From: Rhizobiaceae bacterium
GTDB lineage: Bacteria > Pseudomonadota > Alphaproteobacteria > Rhizobiales > Rhizobiaceae
Reading direction: 5' to 3'
DNA length: 64,000 bases
Assembly: GCA_025698895.1 (NCBI GenBank)
Contig: JAILWO010000003.1
Span: 62,001 to 126,000, forward strand
The notes under the pieces are model-generated. The model was given only the letters and a program-made list of their open reading frames with translations. It did no database searches and was not told the DNA's origin. The first letter of the stretch is position 1. Every line of letters begins with the position of its first letter. Below are positions 30,983-39,958 of the stretch, piece after piece. The position numbers and the translations under genes are program-made.

Positions 30983-31663
30983 CTAGGCCAGATAGACCAT
31001 CATCTGATGAAGTCCGCGCCGCATATGCGCCTCGACTTCCTCCACCATCAGGTCGAGCCGATCGTCCAGCGCAAGCTCCAGGTAGCGTTGGTGCGCGTCA
31101 TGGATGGGCGCGGTGCGACCGTGGGCCTGCTGATGAACCGCAAGATACAGTTGCATCCTGCTCGAAATGCGCTGCCAGGTTTCCAGCAGGAGATCGTGGC
31201 CGCTCGCTTCGTAGACTAGGGAGTGGAACCGGATTTCCGCCTCGCTGGATTTGACGCGATCATTCAGGCCGAGTGTGGAGATCAGTATCCTGTGCCGCGA
31301 CTTCAGTTCCGCGCGGAATGTTTCGTCCCGACGATCCCAGACCTCGCGGAAGGCGAGCGTCTCGAGCGCGGTTCGAAGGGCGTAGATTTCCCGTACATCC
31401 TTCGCCGACAGCTTCAGGACCCGCGTCCCCCGGTACGGAGCCGTGACAAGAAGCCCTTCGGATACAAGAAGGCCCATCGCTTCCCGCAGCGGACCCCTGC
31501 TCACGCCGAAGCGCGCCGCAAGCTCCATCTCCGTGATCTGGCTTCCAGCCTCGATCTCTCCGCTGATGATCGCGTGGCGGAGGTTGGTTGCGATCTGATT
31601 GCTGAAAGTCTCGCGTCGGATCGGGGTTAGCCGTCCCTGCGCAACCGTCGGACTGCCTTCCAT
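30983..31663 (-). CDS. GntR family (FCD subfamily) transcriptional regulator
   Basis: The 226-residue regulator has an N-terminal winged helix-turn-helix (IATNLRHAIISGEIEAGSQI, then ELAARFGVSRGPLREAMGLL, about residues 25-70). The C-terminal FCD ligand-binding helical domain includes LRTALETLAFREV and the metal-site His residues in FHSLVYEASGH and AVHQQAHGRT, HDAHQRYL. FadR/FCD regulators bind acids or amino-acid derived ligands. It sits directly downstream of the aminotransferase and the amino-acid ABC transporter genes, which it probably controls. Confidence 0.88.
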   Translation of the reverse strand: MEGSPTVAQGRLTPIRRETFSNQIATNLRHAIISGEIEAGSQITEMELAARFGVSRGPLREAMGLLVSEGLLVTAPYRGTRVLKLSAKDVREIYALRTALETLAFREVWDRRDETFRAELKSRHRILISTLGLNDRVKSSEAEIRFHSLVYEASGHDLLLETWQRISSRMQLYLAVHQQAHGRTAPIHDAHQRYLELALDDRLDLMVEEVEAHMRRGLHQMMVYLA

Positions 31664-31716
31664 GTTACCGCCTGCCTAATTGCTATCAAGCTCTTGGGGC
31701 CCATCTTTCGGGGAGG

Positions 31717-32625
31717 CTAACGCATGATCCAGTGTTGGTAAGCTTCGCTCACCTCGGCGGTCATCCGTCCGGGACGGCCATCGCCGATGATCCGGCCGTC
31801 GATTTTCACGACTGGCGTTATTCCGCCCAGGGTGCCGGTGATGAAAGCCTCGTCGGCCGAATATGTCTCCGCCAGGGTGAAGTCCTTCTCAAGCGCGGTC
31901 TCGCCGCGGTCGCGCCAGCTCTCGATTGCCGCCCGCTGAGTCAGCCCCTTGAAGGAGAACGATCCCGTCGAGGTCCAGATTTCCCGGCCACGGACAATGA
32001 AGAAGTTCGTCGAATTGCAACTCGCGACAAACCCGCGCGGATCAAGCATGAGCGCTTCGTCGGCGCCGGCATGGATCGCCTGGATCAAAGCCTGGATCAG
32101 GTTCAGCCGGCTGTGCGAATTGAGCCGCAGGTCGAACACGTCCGGTCCGCTGGTCCTGAATGTGGAGGTGAATAGCGAGAGCCCCTTCGACTTCGCCTCC
32201 GGTCTCGGCGTCTTGTATTCTGCGACAATCACCAGGGTCGCCTCGCTGATGAGAAACCGCGGGTCCTGGTTTGGCGTACTCTTGACGCCGCGCGAAACCA
32301 TCAGGCGAATATGGACGCCGTCGTCCATGCTGTTGGCTTGCAGGGTTTGCCAAATAGCTGACTTGATCTCGTCCCGTGTGCGGCCGATCTCGAGCGCGAT
32401 CGAACCTGCGCCCTCGAAAAGCCGGTCGAGATGCGCCTCCAACTGAATGATGCGACCCTGCTTGACGCGCAATCCCTCCCACACGCCGTCGCCGAGTACG
32501 AAGCCGCTGTCGAAGATGGAGACAACAGCGTCCTTGCGAGGCACCAGATCGCCGTTGACGTAGACCAGGACGCCTTCGTTGCGCGGATCGGCGACATAGG
32601 CCTGGGCGCTTGCATCATCGTTCAT
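31717..32625 (-). CDS. class IV aminotransferase-like protein; expected PLP lysine appears replaced
   Basis: The 302-residue protein has the class IV fold (branched-chain/D-amino-acid aminotransferase, ADC lyase): VYVNGDLVPRKDAVVSIFDSG, VLGDGVWEGLRV, ADEALMLDPRGFVASCNSTN and GLTQRAAIE. In related sequences as I remember them, the cofactor Lys lies in HSKLN; here the same place reads NSHSRLNLI, with codon CGG for Arg, and no Lys is near. If the alignment is right, the protein cannot form the normal Schiff base. The rest of the protein looks intact. It is co-oriented with, and 15 bases after, the ABC ATPase gene, so it should act on the imported amino acid or bind PLP adducts. Confidence 0.78.
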   Translation of the reverse strand: MNDDASAQAYVADPRNEGVLVYVNGDLVPRKDAVVSIFDSGFVLGDGVWEGLRVKQGRIIQLEAHLDRLFEGAGSIALEIGRTRDEIKSAIWQTLQANSMDDGVHIRLMVSRGVKSTPNQDPRFLISEATLVIVAEYKTPRPEAKSKGLSLFTSTFRTSGPDVFDLRLNSHSRLNLIQALIQAIHAGADEALMLDPRGFVASCNSTNFFIVRGREIWTSTGSFSFKGLTQRAAIESWRDRGETALEKDFTLAETYSADEAFITGTLGGITPVVKIDGRIIGDGRPGRMTAEVSEAYQHWIMR

Positions 32626-32640
32626 GAACTAAGGGCTCCA

Positions 32641-33414
32641 CTAAAACTGAAAACGCTGGTGTTCGGCGAGGAACTGCTGGGTAAGCGGACGCTTCGGGTT
32701 CTTGAGAACCTCGTCGGGGGTGCCGGTTTCGTAGATGCCCCCGTCTGCGAGGAAGACGATCCGCGTTGCCACGTGGTAGGCAAATCCAATTTCGTGCGTA
32801 ACGAGGAGCATTGTCCTGCCCTCATCCGCGAGTTGCTTGATGACGCTCAGCACCTCGCCGACCAAGGCGGGATCGAGGGCGGACGTTGGTTCGTCGAAAA
32901 GCAGGATCTCCGGATCCATGGCCAGTGCGCGCGCGATCGCCACCCGTTGCTTCTGCCCTCCCGAAAGCCTGGACGGATAGGTATCGGCCTTATCGGCCAG
33001 ACCAACCCGCTTGAGCTCGGAGACCGCACGCTCACGCGCCGCGCTGGTCGACATGCCCCGGACTGTCACCAGCCCCTCGGCGACATTTCCAGCCACCGTC
33101 ATGTGTGGAAACAGGTTGAACTGCTGGAAGACCATGCCAACGCGCTGTCGTAGCGCGCGGAGCTCGCGCTCCGAATATCGCGCGGGCCGGTTGCGGGTGT
33201 TGTCGCCCACGGCTTTCCCACCGACCTCCATGGAACCTTCGTCCGGGGTCTCAAGTACGTTGACGCAGCGCAGCAGTGTGCTCTTTCCCGAACCCGATGC
33301 TCCGAGAATCGCAATGCGGTCCCCCGGCAGGACCTCGAGATCGACGTCTGAGAAGACGCGGTGTCCGTCGAAAGACTTTCCGAGGCCGGTCAGGCGCAGG
33401 ACTGGATCGGCCAT
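32641..33414 (-). CDS. ABC transporter ATP-binding protein (polar amino acid type)
   Basis: The 257-residue ATPase has Walker A GASGSGKST, the Q-loop region VFQQFNLFPHMT, the signature LSGGQKQRVAIARAL, Walker B ILLFDEPTSALDP and the switch His in LVTHEIGF. These match GlnQ-like ATPases of polar amino acid importers. The ATG at 33414 begins MADPVLRLTG; it lies 2 bases after the stop of the permease gene. With the two permeases and binding protein it forms a complete importer. Confidence 0.93.
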   Translation of the reverse strand: MADPVLRLTGLGKSFDGHRVFSDVDLEVLPGDRIAILGASGSGKSTLLRCVNVLETPDEGSMEVGGKAVGDNTRNRPARYSERELRALRQRVGMVFQQFNLFPHMTVAGNVAEGLVTVRGMSTSAARERAVSELKRVGLADKADTYPSRLSGGQKQRVAIARALAMDPEILLFDEPTSALDPALVGEVLSVIKQLADEGRTMLLVTHEIGFAYHVATRIVFLADGGIYETGTPDEVLKNPKRPLTQQFLAEHQRFQF

Positions 33415-33416
33415 CG

Positions 33417-34082
33417 TCAATCGCTCCGGGCGAGGTGGCGCTCGAGGGAATAGGTCATGCTCACGATCGGGTAGAGGATGATGAGGAAAATCGCCGCGAT
33501 AACGGTGTAGGTTTCCAACGGATTGAAATTGAGCGAGGCGATAAGCTTCCCCTGCTGCAACAACTCTACGTAGGCGACCACCGAAGCAAGCGTCGACATC
33601 TTGAATATCTCGACCCCTCGGTTGGTCAGCGCGGGGATAATGCGCCGGATCGCCTGCGGCAGGACCACGCGGCGAAGCGTCTGGACGCCGGTCATGCCGA
33701 TCGCCCTGGCTGCTTCCCACTGACCGGGTTCGATGGACTGGATGCCGCCGCGATAGATCTCGGCCGAATAGGCGGCCGAGTTTAGCGATATTCCCAGTAT
33801 CGCGGCCGTGAAAGGGCTGATCTCGATCGGAACCAGGATCGGCAGGGCGTAATAGAACCACAGGATCTGCACGAGCACCGGCGTGTTGCGGAAGAACTCC
33901 ACGAAGGCGGTCGACAGCCAGCGGAGCGGCCGGTTGTGCGACCGCCGCCCCAACGCCACGATCAGCCCGAGGCCCATGCCCAGGACCAGGCAGACCACGA
34001 ACAGTCTGAGCGTGCCGGCAGCCCCGATGGCAAGTGCCCACCAGTTGTCAAAGACAGGCTGAAAATTCCAGTCGTAGCTCAT
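33417..34082 (-). CDS. amino acid ABC transporter permease
   Basis: The 221-residue membrane protein has the HisM/GlnP-type permease layout: an N-terminal helix (ALAIGAAGTLRLFVVCLVLGM), LSTAFVEFFRNTPVLVQILWFYYALP and the EAA loop EAARAIGMTGVQTLRRVVLPQA, which contacts the ATPase. Five membrane helices are expected. Its start overlaps the preceding permease gene by 4 bases. It pairs with the paralogous permease to form the heterodimeric channel. Confidence 0.92.
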   Translation of the reverse strand: MSYDWNFQPVFDNWWALAIGAAGTLRLFVVCLVLGMGLGLIVALGRRSHNRPLRWLSTAFVEFFRNTPVLVQILWFYYALPILVPIEISPFTAAILGISLNSAAYSAEIYRGGIQSIEPGQWEAARAIGMTGVQTLRRVVLPQAIRRIIPALTNRGVEIFKMSTLASVVAYVELLQQGKLIASLNFNPLETYTVIAAIFLIILYPIVSMTYSLERHLARSD

Positions 34083-34753
34083 GCCGTGAACTCGCCGCTC
34101 TTGGCGAAGCGCTTCTCCACGCGCGAGCCCAGGAAACTGATGAAGGCGATCGTCACGAAATAGATCAGGGCGACGACCGTGAAGACTTCGAGCGGACGAA
34201 ATGTCTTCTGGGCGAGTTCGTTAGCCTGAAACAGAAGATCGGCGTATGACACCGTGGCGACCAGGGTCGTCGTCTTCATGAGCTCGATCGAGCGCTCCAT
34301 CATCGAGGGGAACATCCGCTTGACCGCCTGCGGCAGGATGATCCGACGCATAGATTGGCGGTGGCTCATGCCTATGGCTTTGGCGGCTTCCCATTGCCCC
34401 TTTTCGATGGAGACGATGCCAGCGCGGAAGATCTCGGCGAAGAACGCCCCGCTCTGGATCATGAAGGTCAGAGCCGCCGCGAGAAACGGTGTCATTTCCA
34501 CCGCCAGCACGATCGGCAGACCGAAATAGAACCAGAAAAGCTGCACGAGCGGCGGCGTGGTGCGGAAAACCTCGATTATGACGCCCGCCGGCGCGCTCAA
34601 CCAGCGCCGGTGGGAAAGCCTCGCCAATGCCAGCAACAGACCGACGACAAGTCCACCCGAAAGCGCTGTTGCCGTGAGGACGAAAGTGTTGCGAAAGCCG
34701 GCGAGCAGCAGGCCGCTCTCCGCCAACACTGGCGAGAAATTCCACTCATACAT
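34079..34753 (-). CDS. amino acid ABC transporter permease
   Basis: The 224-residue membrane protein is paralogous to the one downstream: ESGLLLAGFRNTFVLTATALSG, VIIEVFRTTPPLVQLFWFYFGLP and the EAA loop EAAKAIGMSHRQSMRRIILPQA. The loop's Gly and the following helix are conserved. It has a typical length for the PAAT family. The gene begins 15 bases after the stop of the binding-protein gene and overlaps the next one by 4 bases. Confidence 0.92.
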   Translation of the reverse strand: MYEWNFSPVLAESGLLLAGFRNTFVLTATALSGGLVVGLLLALARLSHRRWLSAPAGVIIEVFRTTPPLVQLFWFYFGLPIVLAVEMTPFLAAALTFMIQSGAFFAEIFRAGIVSIEKGQWEAAKAIGMSHRQSMRRIILPQAVKRMFPSMMERSIELMKTTTLVATVSYADLLFQANELAQKTFRPLEVFTVVALIYFVTIAFISFLGSRVEKRFAKSGEFTA

Positions 34754-34768
34754 CGCTGAGACGAAGGC

Positions 34769-35602
34769 TCAGAGCATCTCTTTGATGATTGGCGGTGCCG
34801 CCTTCGGATCCAGGCCGAATCCGGTAAGAAATTCCTCGTACCAGGTCTGGATCTTGCCCGACTCGTAGTACTCCCTCAACTGTGCATCGACAAAGGCCAC
34901 GAAATCGGCATCCCCCTGGCGCACGGCAGCGCTGGTCGCATTCGAAGTGACCGGGGTGGGAACAACGATCTTGCCGCTTCCAAGCCGCTGGCGCGCTGCG
35001 ATCAGCGGCGGATGGAACAGGCAGACCGCATCGACCCGGCCCGACTGGAAGGCTGCGATCGCTTCGGTGTTGCCGGGAAAGCGCTGGATGTCGGCATTCG
35101 CGACGTTCTCGGTCAGGAACTTGTCCATGCTGGTCGCCTGGGGCACCGCGATCTTGATGTCCGCTTTATTGAGGTCTTCCCAGGTTGAAACCGCGAGGTC
35201 GTCCCTGGCCAGCACGGCAAGTGAATAATAGAGGAGCGGCGCATCCGGGAAAGCCGCTGCCTGCTTCCGCTCCTCCGTCGCATCCAGAACGAACATGATG
35301 TCGATCTTGTTGCTCTGAAGCGCGGCCACGGCCGTTCCCCAAGTCACTTCGACGGGTTCAAAGTTCACGCCCAGCGCCTCCGCCATCGCCTTGCCGGCGG
35401 ACACGCCAACGCCCGAGGTCCATTCGCCCGTGGCCGGATCCTTTGAATACCACGGCGGCGCCTGGGTCACTCCCACGCGCAAGGAACCGCGCGCCTTGAT
35501 GTCCTCAATTGTGCCGGCCGCTGCAGGAACCACACCCGCTATCGTGACGGATGCCAAGGCCGCGCCCGCCAGCAATGAAAACTCTCTGCGGTTCATCTTC
35601 AT
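34769..35602 (-). CDS. amino acid ABC transporter substrate-binding protein
   Basis: The 277-residue precursor has a Tat-like signal (NRREFSLLAGAALASVTIAG) with the twin Arg and a cleavage site near AAAG. The mature part follows the family 3 binding protein pattern: GSLRVGVTQAPPWYSKDP, then VEVTWGTAVAALQSNKIDIM, and DLAVSTWEDLNKADIKIAVP. The usual Arg ligand of amino acid binding (normally near a conserved T) is not obvious, so the ligand is uncertain. The ATG at 35602 (or 35596) was chosen from GAGGAA upstream; the open frame begins at 35689. First gene of the importer-aminotransferase-GntR cluster. Confidence 0.88.
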   Translation of the reverse strand: MKMNRREFSLLAGAALASVTIAGVVPAAAGTIEDIKARGSLRVGVTQAPPWYSKDPATGEWTSGVGVSAGKAMAEALGVNFEPVEVTWGTAVAALQSNKIDIMFVLDATEERKQAAAFPDAPLLYYSLAVLARDDLAVSTWEDLNKADIKIAVPQATSMDKFLTENVANADIQRFPGNTEAIAAFQSGRVDAVCLFHPPLIAARQRLGSGKIVVPTPVTSNATSAAVRQGDADFVAFVDAQLREYYESGKIQTWYEEFLTGFGLDPKAAPPIIKEML

Positions 35603-35868
35603 CTCCCACTTCCTCTGTTCAAAAGGCACAGTTCGCTCAAATGGACCCGTTGAACGCAACGAACACCCGCGATTGTCGATTGTCAACAATCGTGGAAGCC
35701 AAGCTGTAGCTGCAAAGGCGAGACGGATCGGTAGTCCTGTGGCGGATGGATCGGGTTGCCTGTCGCAAGGACAGTCGCTCCCCCGTGTCGGTACCCTGAG
35801 CGGCTAGGATGCCGCTGGCGCCGCGGCGGGTGGCAGCGCTCGTACACGAAATGTCGCCAGGCGCGCGA

Positions 35869-36789
35869 TCATTCCGCCGCCTGCGGATTGTCGGCGACGG
35901 GCAAGCGCATCCAGGCCGCCGCGATGGCAAAGCCGACCGTGAGGTGGACGACGCCCCAGAGAATGGACGTGATTGCGACGCCCGCCAGTTCGGGGAAAAA
36001 CGCTACGGCCAGACCGATGGCGAGCGCGACGTTCTGGAACGCGACTTCGAGCGTGACCGCCCGCCGGTCCGCGGCCGCAAGGCCCGAAGCACGAGCGAGA
36101 CCCCAGCCCAACAGGACGGCAACGGTGAAGGTGACGAGAACCGGGGGCAGCGCGATGCTGGCGAAGCTGCCGAGGACGCCGATGTTGCCCAGGAGCAGAA
36201 CCGCCACAACGACGGCGAATACAAGACCGGCGATGCGGCGTACCCAATGCCGGATCCTGTCGGCAGTCCCGGGATTTCTGGCACGAATGAGCATGCCCGC
36301 CGCCACCGGGACAATCAGCATGATGAGCAGCACCATGACCACCCGCACCGGCTCGATTTCGATCCGTTCGATCACCGCCCTGGTCTCGGGGTTCATCGAG
36401 GCCCAGAACGCGAACAAGAGGGGCGTGAGCACGATGCTGGACAATGTGGAGATCGCCGTCATGCTGACCGAGGTGGCCACGCTCCCCCGCGCCACTCCGG
36501 TCAGGTAGTTCGACAGCGCTCCGGCGGGACAGCAAGCCACGAGCAGCAGGCCGAGCGCGATGCTCGGCGTGGCCGCCATCAACACGCCAATGCCGAAGGC
36601 GGCGGCCGGCAGGATGAGATACTGGGCAGCGAGTCCGACGCCGGGCGCCCCGGGGCTCCGAAGAACCCTGCGGAACTGATCCCAGGTCAGGTCCAGCGCC
36701 ACGGCAAAGACCAGAAAACCAACCATGACCGCGACGGCCAGCCCGGCCCTTGGGCTGAAGTTGAACAGAGCCTGATCAATCGGTTCCAT
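35869..36789 (-). CDS. bile acid:sodium symporter family (BASS-like) membrane protein
   Basis: The 306-residue protein has nine or ten hydrophobic segments and the family landmarks: SPRAGLAVAVMVGFLVFAVALDL, ACCPAGALSNYLTGVARG (the first sodium-site crossover region), LTPLLFAF, and the second crossover VTLEVAFQNVALAIGLAVAF with Glu and Gln. Members carry bile acids, pantoate, keto acids or other organic anions with sodium. The ATG at 36789 was chosen for the GAAGGGG ribosome binding site. It starts 4 bases after the flavin monooxygenase gene, so the two are likely one transcript: oxidation and transport of the same compound. Confidence 0.85.
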   Translation of the reverse strand: MEPIDQALFNFSPRAGLAVAVMVGFLVFAVALDLTWDQFRRVLRSPGAPGVGLAAQYLILPAAAFGIGVLMAATPSIALGLLLVACCPAGALSNYLTGVARGSVATSVSMTAISTLSSIVLTPLLFAFWASMNPETRAVIERIEIEPVRVVMVLLIMLIVPVAAGMLIRARNPGTADRIRHWVRRIAGLVFAVVVAVLLLGNIGVLGSFASIALPPVLVTFTVAVLLGWGLARASGLAAADRRAVTLEVAFQNVALAIGLAVAFFPELAGVAITSILWGVVHLTVGFAIAAAWMRLPVADNPQAAE

Positions 36790-36793
36790 GGTT

Positions 36794-38002
36794 TCACCCC
36801 TTCCTTGCGGCGGCGATCCAGCCCGCGACGCGCTCGGCATCGCGGCCGACGCCCGCGACCATCGTGGAGGACACCGCGTACTGGAAATGAAGCCCGGCGA
36901 AATAGAGCCCGTCCATGTCGGTCGCCTTGCCGAAGCGTTGGCGCGGGTCGCCGTGGTCGTCCAGGACCGGCAGGTCGATCCAGTCGAAGCCGGAATGGAA
37001 GCCGGTGCACCAGATCACGCTCCTGAAGGACACCGCCTTGCCGTCGTCCGACACCGCCTTGCCGTCCCTGATCGCAGTGATCTTGCCGATGCGGCGCACG
37101 CCGGCGCGCTCGAGTTGGCCCGGCCGTGTCCGGATCAGCGGCATGCCGTGGCCGTGCATCTTGGAGCGGAACTTGCGCCCCATCGGCGTGCGCATGGTGA
37201 GGACGTGGTGGAACATGCCGCGGATGACCAGGCGGACCAGCAGCTTCCGGCCCATGAAGCCGGCGGGGTTGAATGGAATGTGCCCGACATCGCGGCCGGC
37301 CAGATACACCTGGTGCGTTCTGGCCAGGTCCATCGCGATCTCGGCGCCCGAATTGCCGGCGCCGACCAGCAGCACCGGGCCGTCCGGAAGCTGGGCGGGA
37401 TTCCGGTATTCGTGCGAATGCATCTGGAAAACCTGCGGGTCCAGATCGTTGGCGAAGGCCGGCAGGCGCGATTTCTGGTAGCTTGCCGCCGCGACAACGA
37501 CGCGGTCCGCCTCATAGACGCGGTCCTCGGTTTCCAGGCGGAAGCGGCCGTTCGCCTTGTGCAGCCGCCTGACCGCCTCGTTCACGCGCACTGGCAGGTC
37601 GAACTTCTCGGCATAGGCTTCGAGGTAGTCCGCCATCTCGTCCTTGGTGGGGAAGGTGTCCTTGTGCGCCGGGAAGCGGTAACCGTCGAGCGAGTCGAAT
37701 TTCGCCGGCGTGAAGAGGTGAAGCGAGTCCCAGCGGTTGCGCCAGACGTCGCCAACGCGGGGAGCGCCCTCAAGGATGACGTGGTCGATGCCTCTCCGCT
37801 TGAGGTGGTAGCCCACGGACAGCCCGGCCTGGCCGGCGCCGACAACCACAACGTCGTGACGCTCGGGCCTGGCTGCGGCCTGTCGCCGGGAAGGTGCCGC
37901 CGGGAATGCGTCCGGCTGGGTCCTGAGCAGATTGCCCGTTTCCACCAGGTCGGCGGGGTGGCGTCCGGTATGGGCCCTGTCGGCGGTGCGCGTGTCGGCC
38001 AT
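36794..38002 (-). CDS. flavin-containing monooxygenase-like NAD(P)/FAD protein
   Basis: The 402-residue protein has an N-terminal extension of about 48 residues, then the FAD motif VVVGAGQAGLSVGYHL (about residue 53) and the NADPH motif VLLVGAGNSGAEIAMDL (about residue 214). DVWRNRWDSLHLFTPAKFDSL follows, a signature of the CzcO/YhdA-type flavoprotein monooxygenases. The strict Baeyer-Villiger motif is absent. It could oxygenate an organic sulfur, amine or aromatic substrate. A LuxR regulator gene lies 101 bases upstream and the BASS gene 4 bases downstream, all on the minus strand. Confidence 0.87.
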   Translation of the reverse strand: MADTRTADRAHTGRHPADLVETGNLLRTQPDAFPAAPSRRQAAARPERHDVVVVGAGQAGLSVGYHLKRRGIDHVILEGAPRVGDVWRNRWDSLHLFTPAKFDSLDGYRFPAHKDTFPTKDEMADYLEAYAEKFDLPVRVNEAVRRLHKANGRFRLETEDRVYEADRVVVAAASYQKSRLPAFANDLDPQVFQMHSHEYRNPAQLPDGPVLLVGAGNSGAEIAMDLARTHQVYLAGRDVGHIPFNPAGFMGRKLLVRLVIRGMFHHVLTMRTPMGRKFRSKMHGHGMPLIRTRPGQLERAGVRRIGKITAIRDGKAVSDDGKAVSFRSVIWCTGFHSGFDWIDLPVLDDHGDPRQRFGKATDMDGLYFAGLHFQYAVSSTMVAGVGRDAERVAGWIAAARKG

Positions 38003-38103
38003 GGCTCGTCTCCTCTCGTCGTTGTAAAGAGGAGCCTAGGCGTTCGGCCGGCGGCTTTTCATCGTGAGTATGACCCACGCCGCATTTTTCCGAATGGGGT
38101 GTT

Positions 38104-39759
38104 CTACCCACGCCCGCGCGCGCCGATCAAGCCGGACTGCAGGCCCTTTGCGACGGCTGCGGCGCGCGAGGAAACCCCGAGCTTGCCGAAAATGTTCTCG
38201 ATGTGTCGGTTGACCGTCTTGGGGCTGACGTCGAGTTCATCCGCGATCTCGCGGTTCGTACCGCCGTCGGCGACCAGTGACAGTACCTGCCGCTCACGTG
38301 CTGTGAGCCTGCCCGCCGCCTTCGACCCGGCCCGCATCTCGAGGATCCGCGCCAGATCGGGCGCTGCGCCGAGTTCCTCGAAGATATGCTCGGCCGCGTC
38401 GAACTCCCTTTCGGCGCTTTCGGCGTCGCCGAGCTCCGCGCATGCACGCGCGATGTCCACGCGCAGGCGAGCAACGAGATAGGGCGCGCCGAATTCCGAC
38501 CAGTAGCGCCGGGCACGGGTCAGCGCGGGCACGGCATCGCCGAACTGGCCGTGCGCCAGCGCCAGCGAGGCGCGTCCCTGATCGGCCACGCGGGCGAGGA
38601 TTTCCGTGCCGAAGCGTTCCGCGATGTCCGACATTTCACCGCAAAGCCGTTCGGCCTCGTCCAGGTCACCGCAGGCGATGAACATCTCGATGCCCGCGGG
38701 CAGCAGCGCCGTCTTGCGGGGCATGTCGCCGGCCGTTTCCAGGGCGCGCCGAATCCCGGCAATCGCCTCATCGCGCCGGCCCTGTGCAAGGCGCAGCAGC
38801 GCCAGTCCGGGCTGCGGGTCGATCCCGATTTCGGCGGCACGCCGGTATTCGGCATCGGATTTGTCGAACGCGCCGCGCAGGCGCAAGATTTCGCCCCGCC
38901 GGTAGGCGGCGTTGGCCATGGCGGTGTGCTCGGTGGTGCCGGTCAGACCGTCGCCGGCGCGCTCGGCCTCCGCAAAGGCTTCGCTCCAGTTGCCTTCGAG
39001 CTGCAGCACTTCGGCCCGGTGCACCTGGCAGACGCCGTTGAAGGCCTTGGCCTGGGGGTTGCGCCGGCACCAATCGGTGAGGATCGCGGTCCATTCTCGC
39101 GCGCGGACCATCTCGAGAACGCGGCAGCAGGAGGCGACGATCTCGCAATAGACGACGCCGCATACCACCGGCGAAAGCCGTTGACTGCTGGCCAGCAACA
39201 TCGCCTCGTCGATCGGGATGTACCCCTCGTCGATACGCCCGAGCCGGAAAAGGATGCCGCCCTTGAGGCTGCCGGCCATGGCGATCAGGTCCGGATCTTC
39301 GCCGTTCTCTCCGATGGCGATTGCCTTGTCGGCAAGGTCGATCGCCGCTTCATAGTCGCCTTTGCCCCGGTGCATGTAGACCTGAGGCAGCAGCAGATAC
39401 CCGCGTTGCACGCAATCGGGCGCGGTCTGTTCGGCATGTTTGGAGGCGCGCTGAAGCCACCCCGACCCTAGCCCGACCTCGCCCATCATCATGTTGCGCA
39501 GACCGCACCAGAATGCCGTGCGCGCGCATTCCACATGGTTTTCGCTGGCGGCGTAGTGCCCGTAAAGCCGCTCCAGCCCGTCGAGCATCACGCGGTCTCG
39601 CGCCGAAATCCCCGCGGCCCAGACCAGCGCCTCGAGGTCGTCGACATCGAGCTCGCTTTCTGCGTCCGCGATCAGAAACAGTTCGGTCGCGTCCGCCCAG
39701 GCATGTTGGCTGTAGGCGGTCCGAGCAGCCTGGATCGCTTCGAGCAGGTTCGGTGACAT
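38104..39759 (-). CDS. LuxR family regulator with TPR-like helical repeats
   Basis: The 551-residue protein is built mostly of TPR-like helix pairs (for example AEVLQLEGNWSEAFAEAERA, YRRGEILRLRGAFDKSDAEY, AGIEMFIACGDLDEAERLC). It ends in a LuxR/GerE helix-turn-helix: LTARERQVLSLVADGGTNRE, then IADELDVSPKTVNRHIENI (residues about 485-535). It lacks the N-terminal ATPase of the MalT/LAL group. The ATG at 39759 was chosen because the TPR region starts there; the longer frame extends upstream without coding character. It likely controls the flavin monooxygenase and BASS genes downstream; the inducer is unknown. Confidence 0.82.
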   Translation of the reverse strand: MSPNLLEAIQAARTAYSQHAWADATELFLIADAESELDVDDLEALVWAAGISARDRVMLDGLERLYGHYAASENHVECARTAFWCGLRNMMMGEVGLGSGWLQRASKHAEQTAPDCVQRGYLLLPQVYMHRGKGDYEAAIDLADKAIAIGENGEDPDLIAMAGSLKGGILFRLGRIDEGYIPIDEAMLLASSQRLSPVVCGVVYCEIVASCCRVLEMVRAREWTAILTDWCRRNPQAKAFNGVCQVHRAEVLQLEGNWSEAFAEAERAGDGLTGTTEHTAMANAAYRRGEILRLRGAFDKSDAEYRRAAEIGIDPQPGLALLRLAQGRRDEAIAGIRRALETAGDMPRKTALLPAGIEMFIACGDLDEAERLCGEMSDIAERFGTEILARVADQGRASLALAHGQFGDAVPALTRARRYWSEFGAPYLVARLRVDIARACAELGDAESAEREFDAAEHIFEELGAAPDLARILEMRAGSKAAGRLTARERQVLSLVADGGTNREIADELDVSPKTVNRHIENIFGKLGVSSRAAAVAKGLQSGLIGARGRG

Positions 39760-39958
39760 CTCGTCAGGAAGGGTACACCACCGCGGCGGAATACAGAAAC
39801 CTGACATTCGATTTTGGGGGCCTTGCGCCAGGACCGCGGTTGCTGCCGTCGCCGGTTTCGGCGCACGCAAGAACCTCATCCGGAAAGCTGCCCGTCCGCC
39901 GACGACCCCGAAACCGCTCAGTCGGCCCTCGATGAAGTCGGTGGCTGGGGCCTCATTC

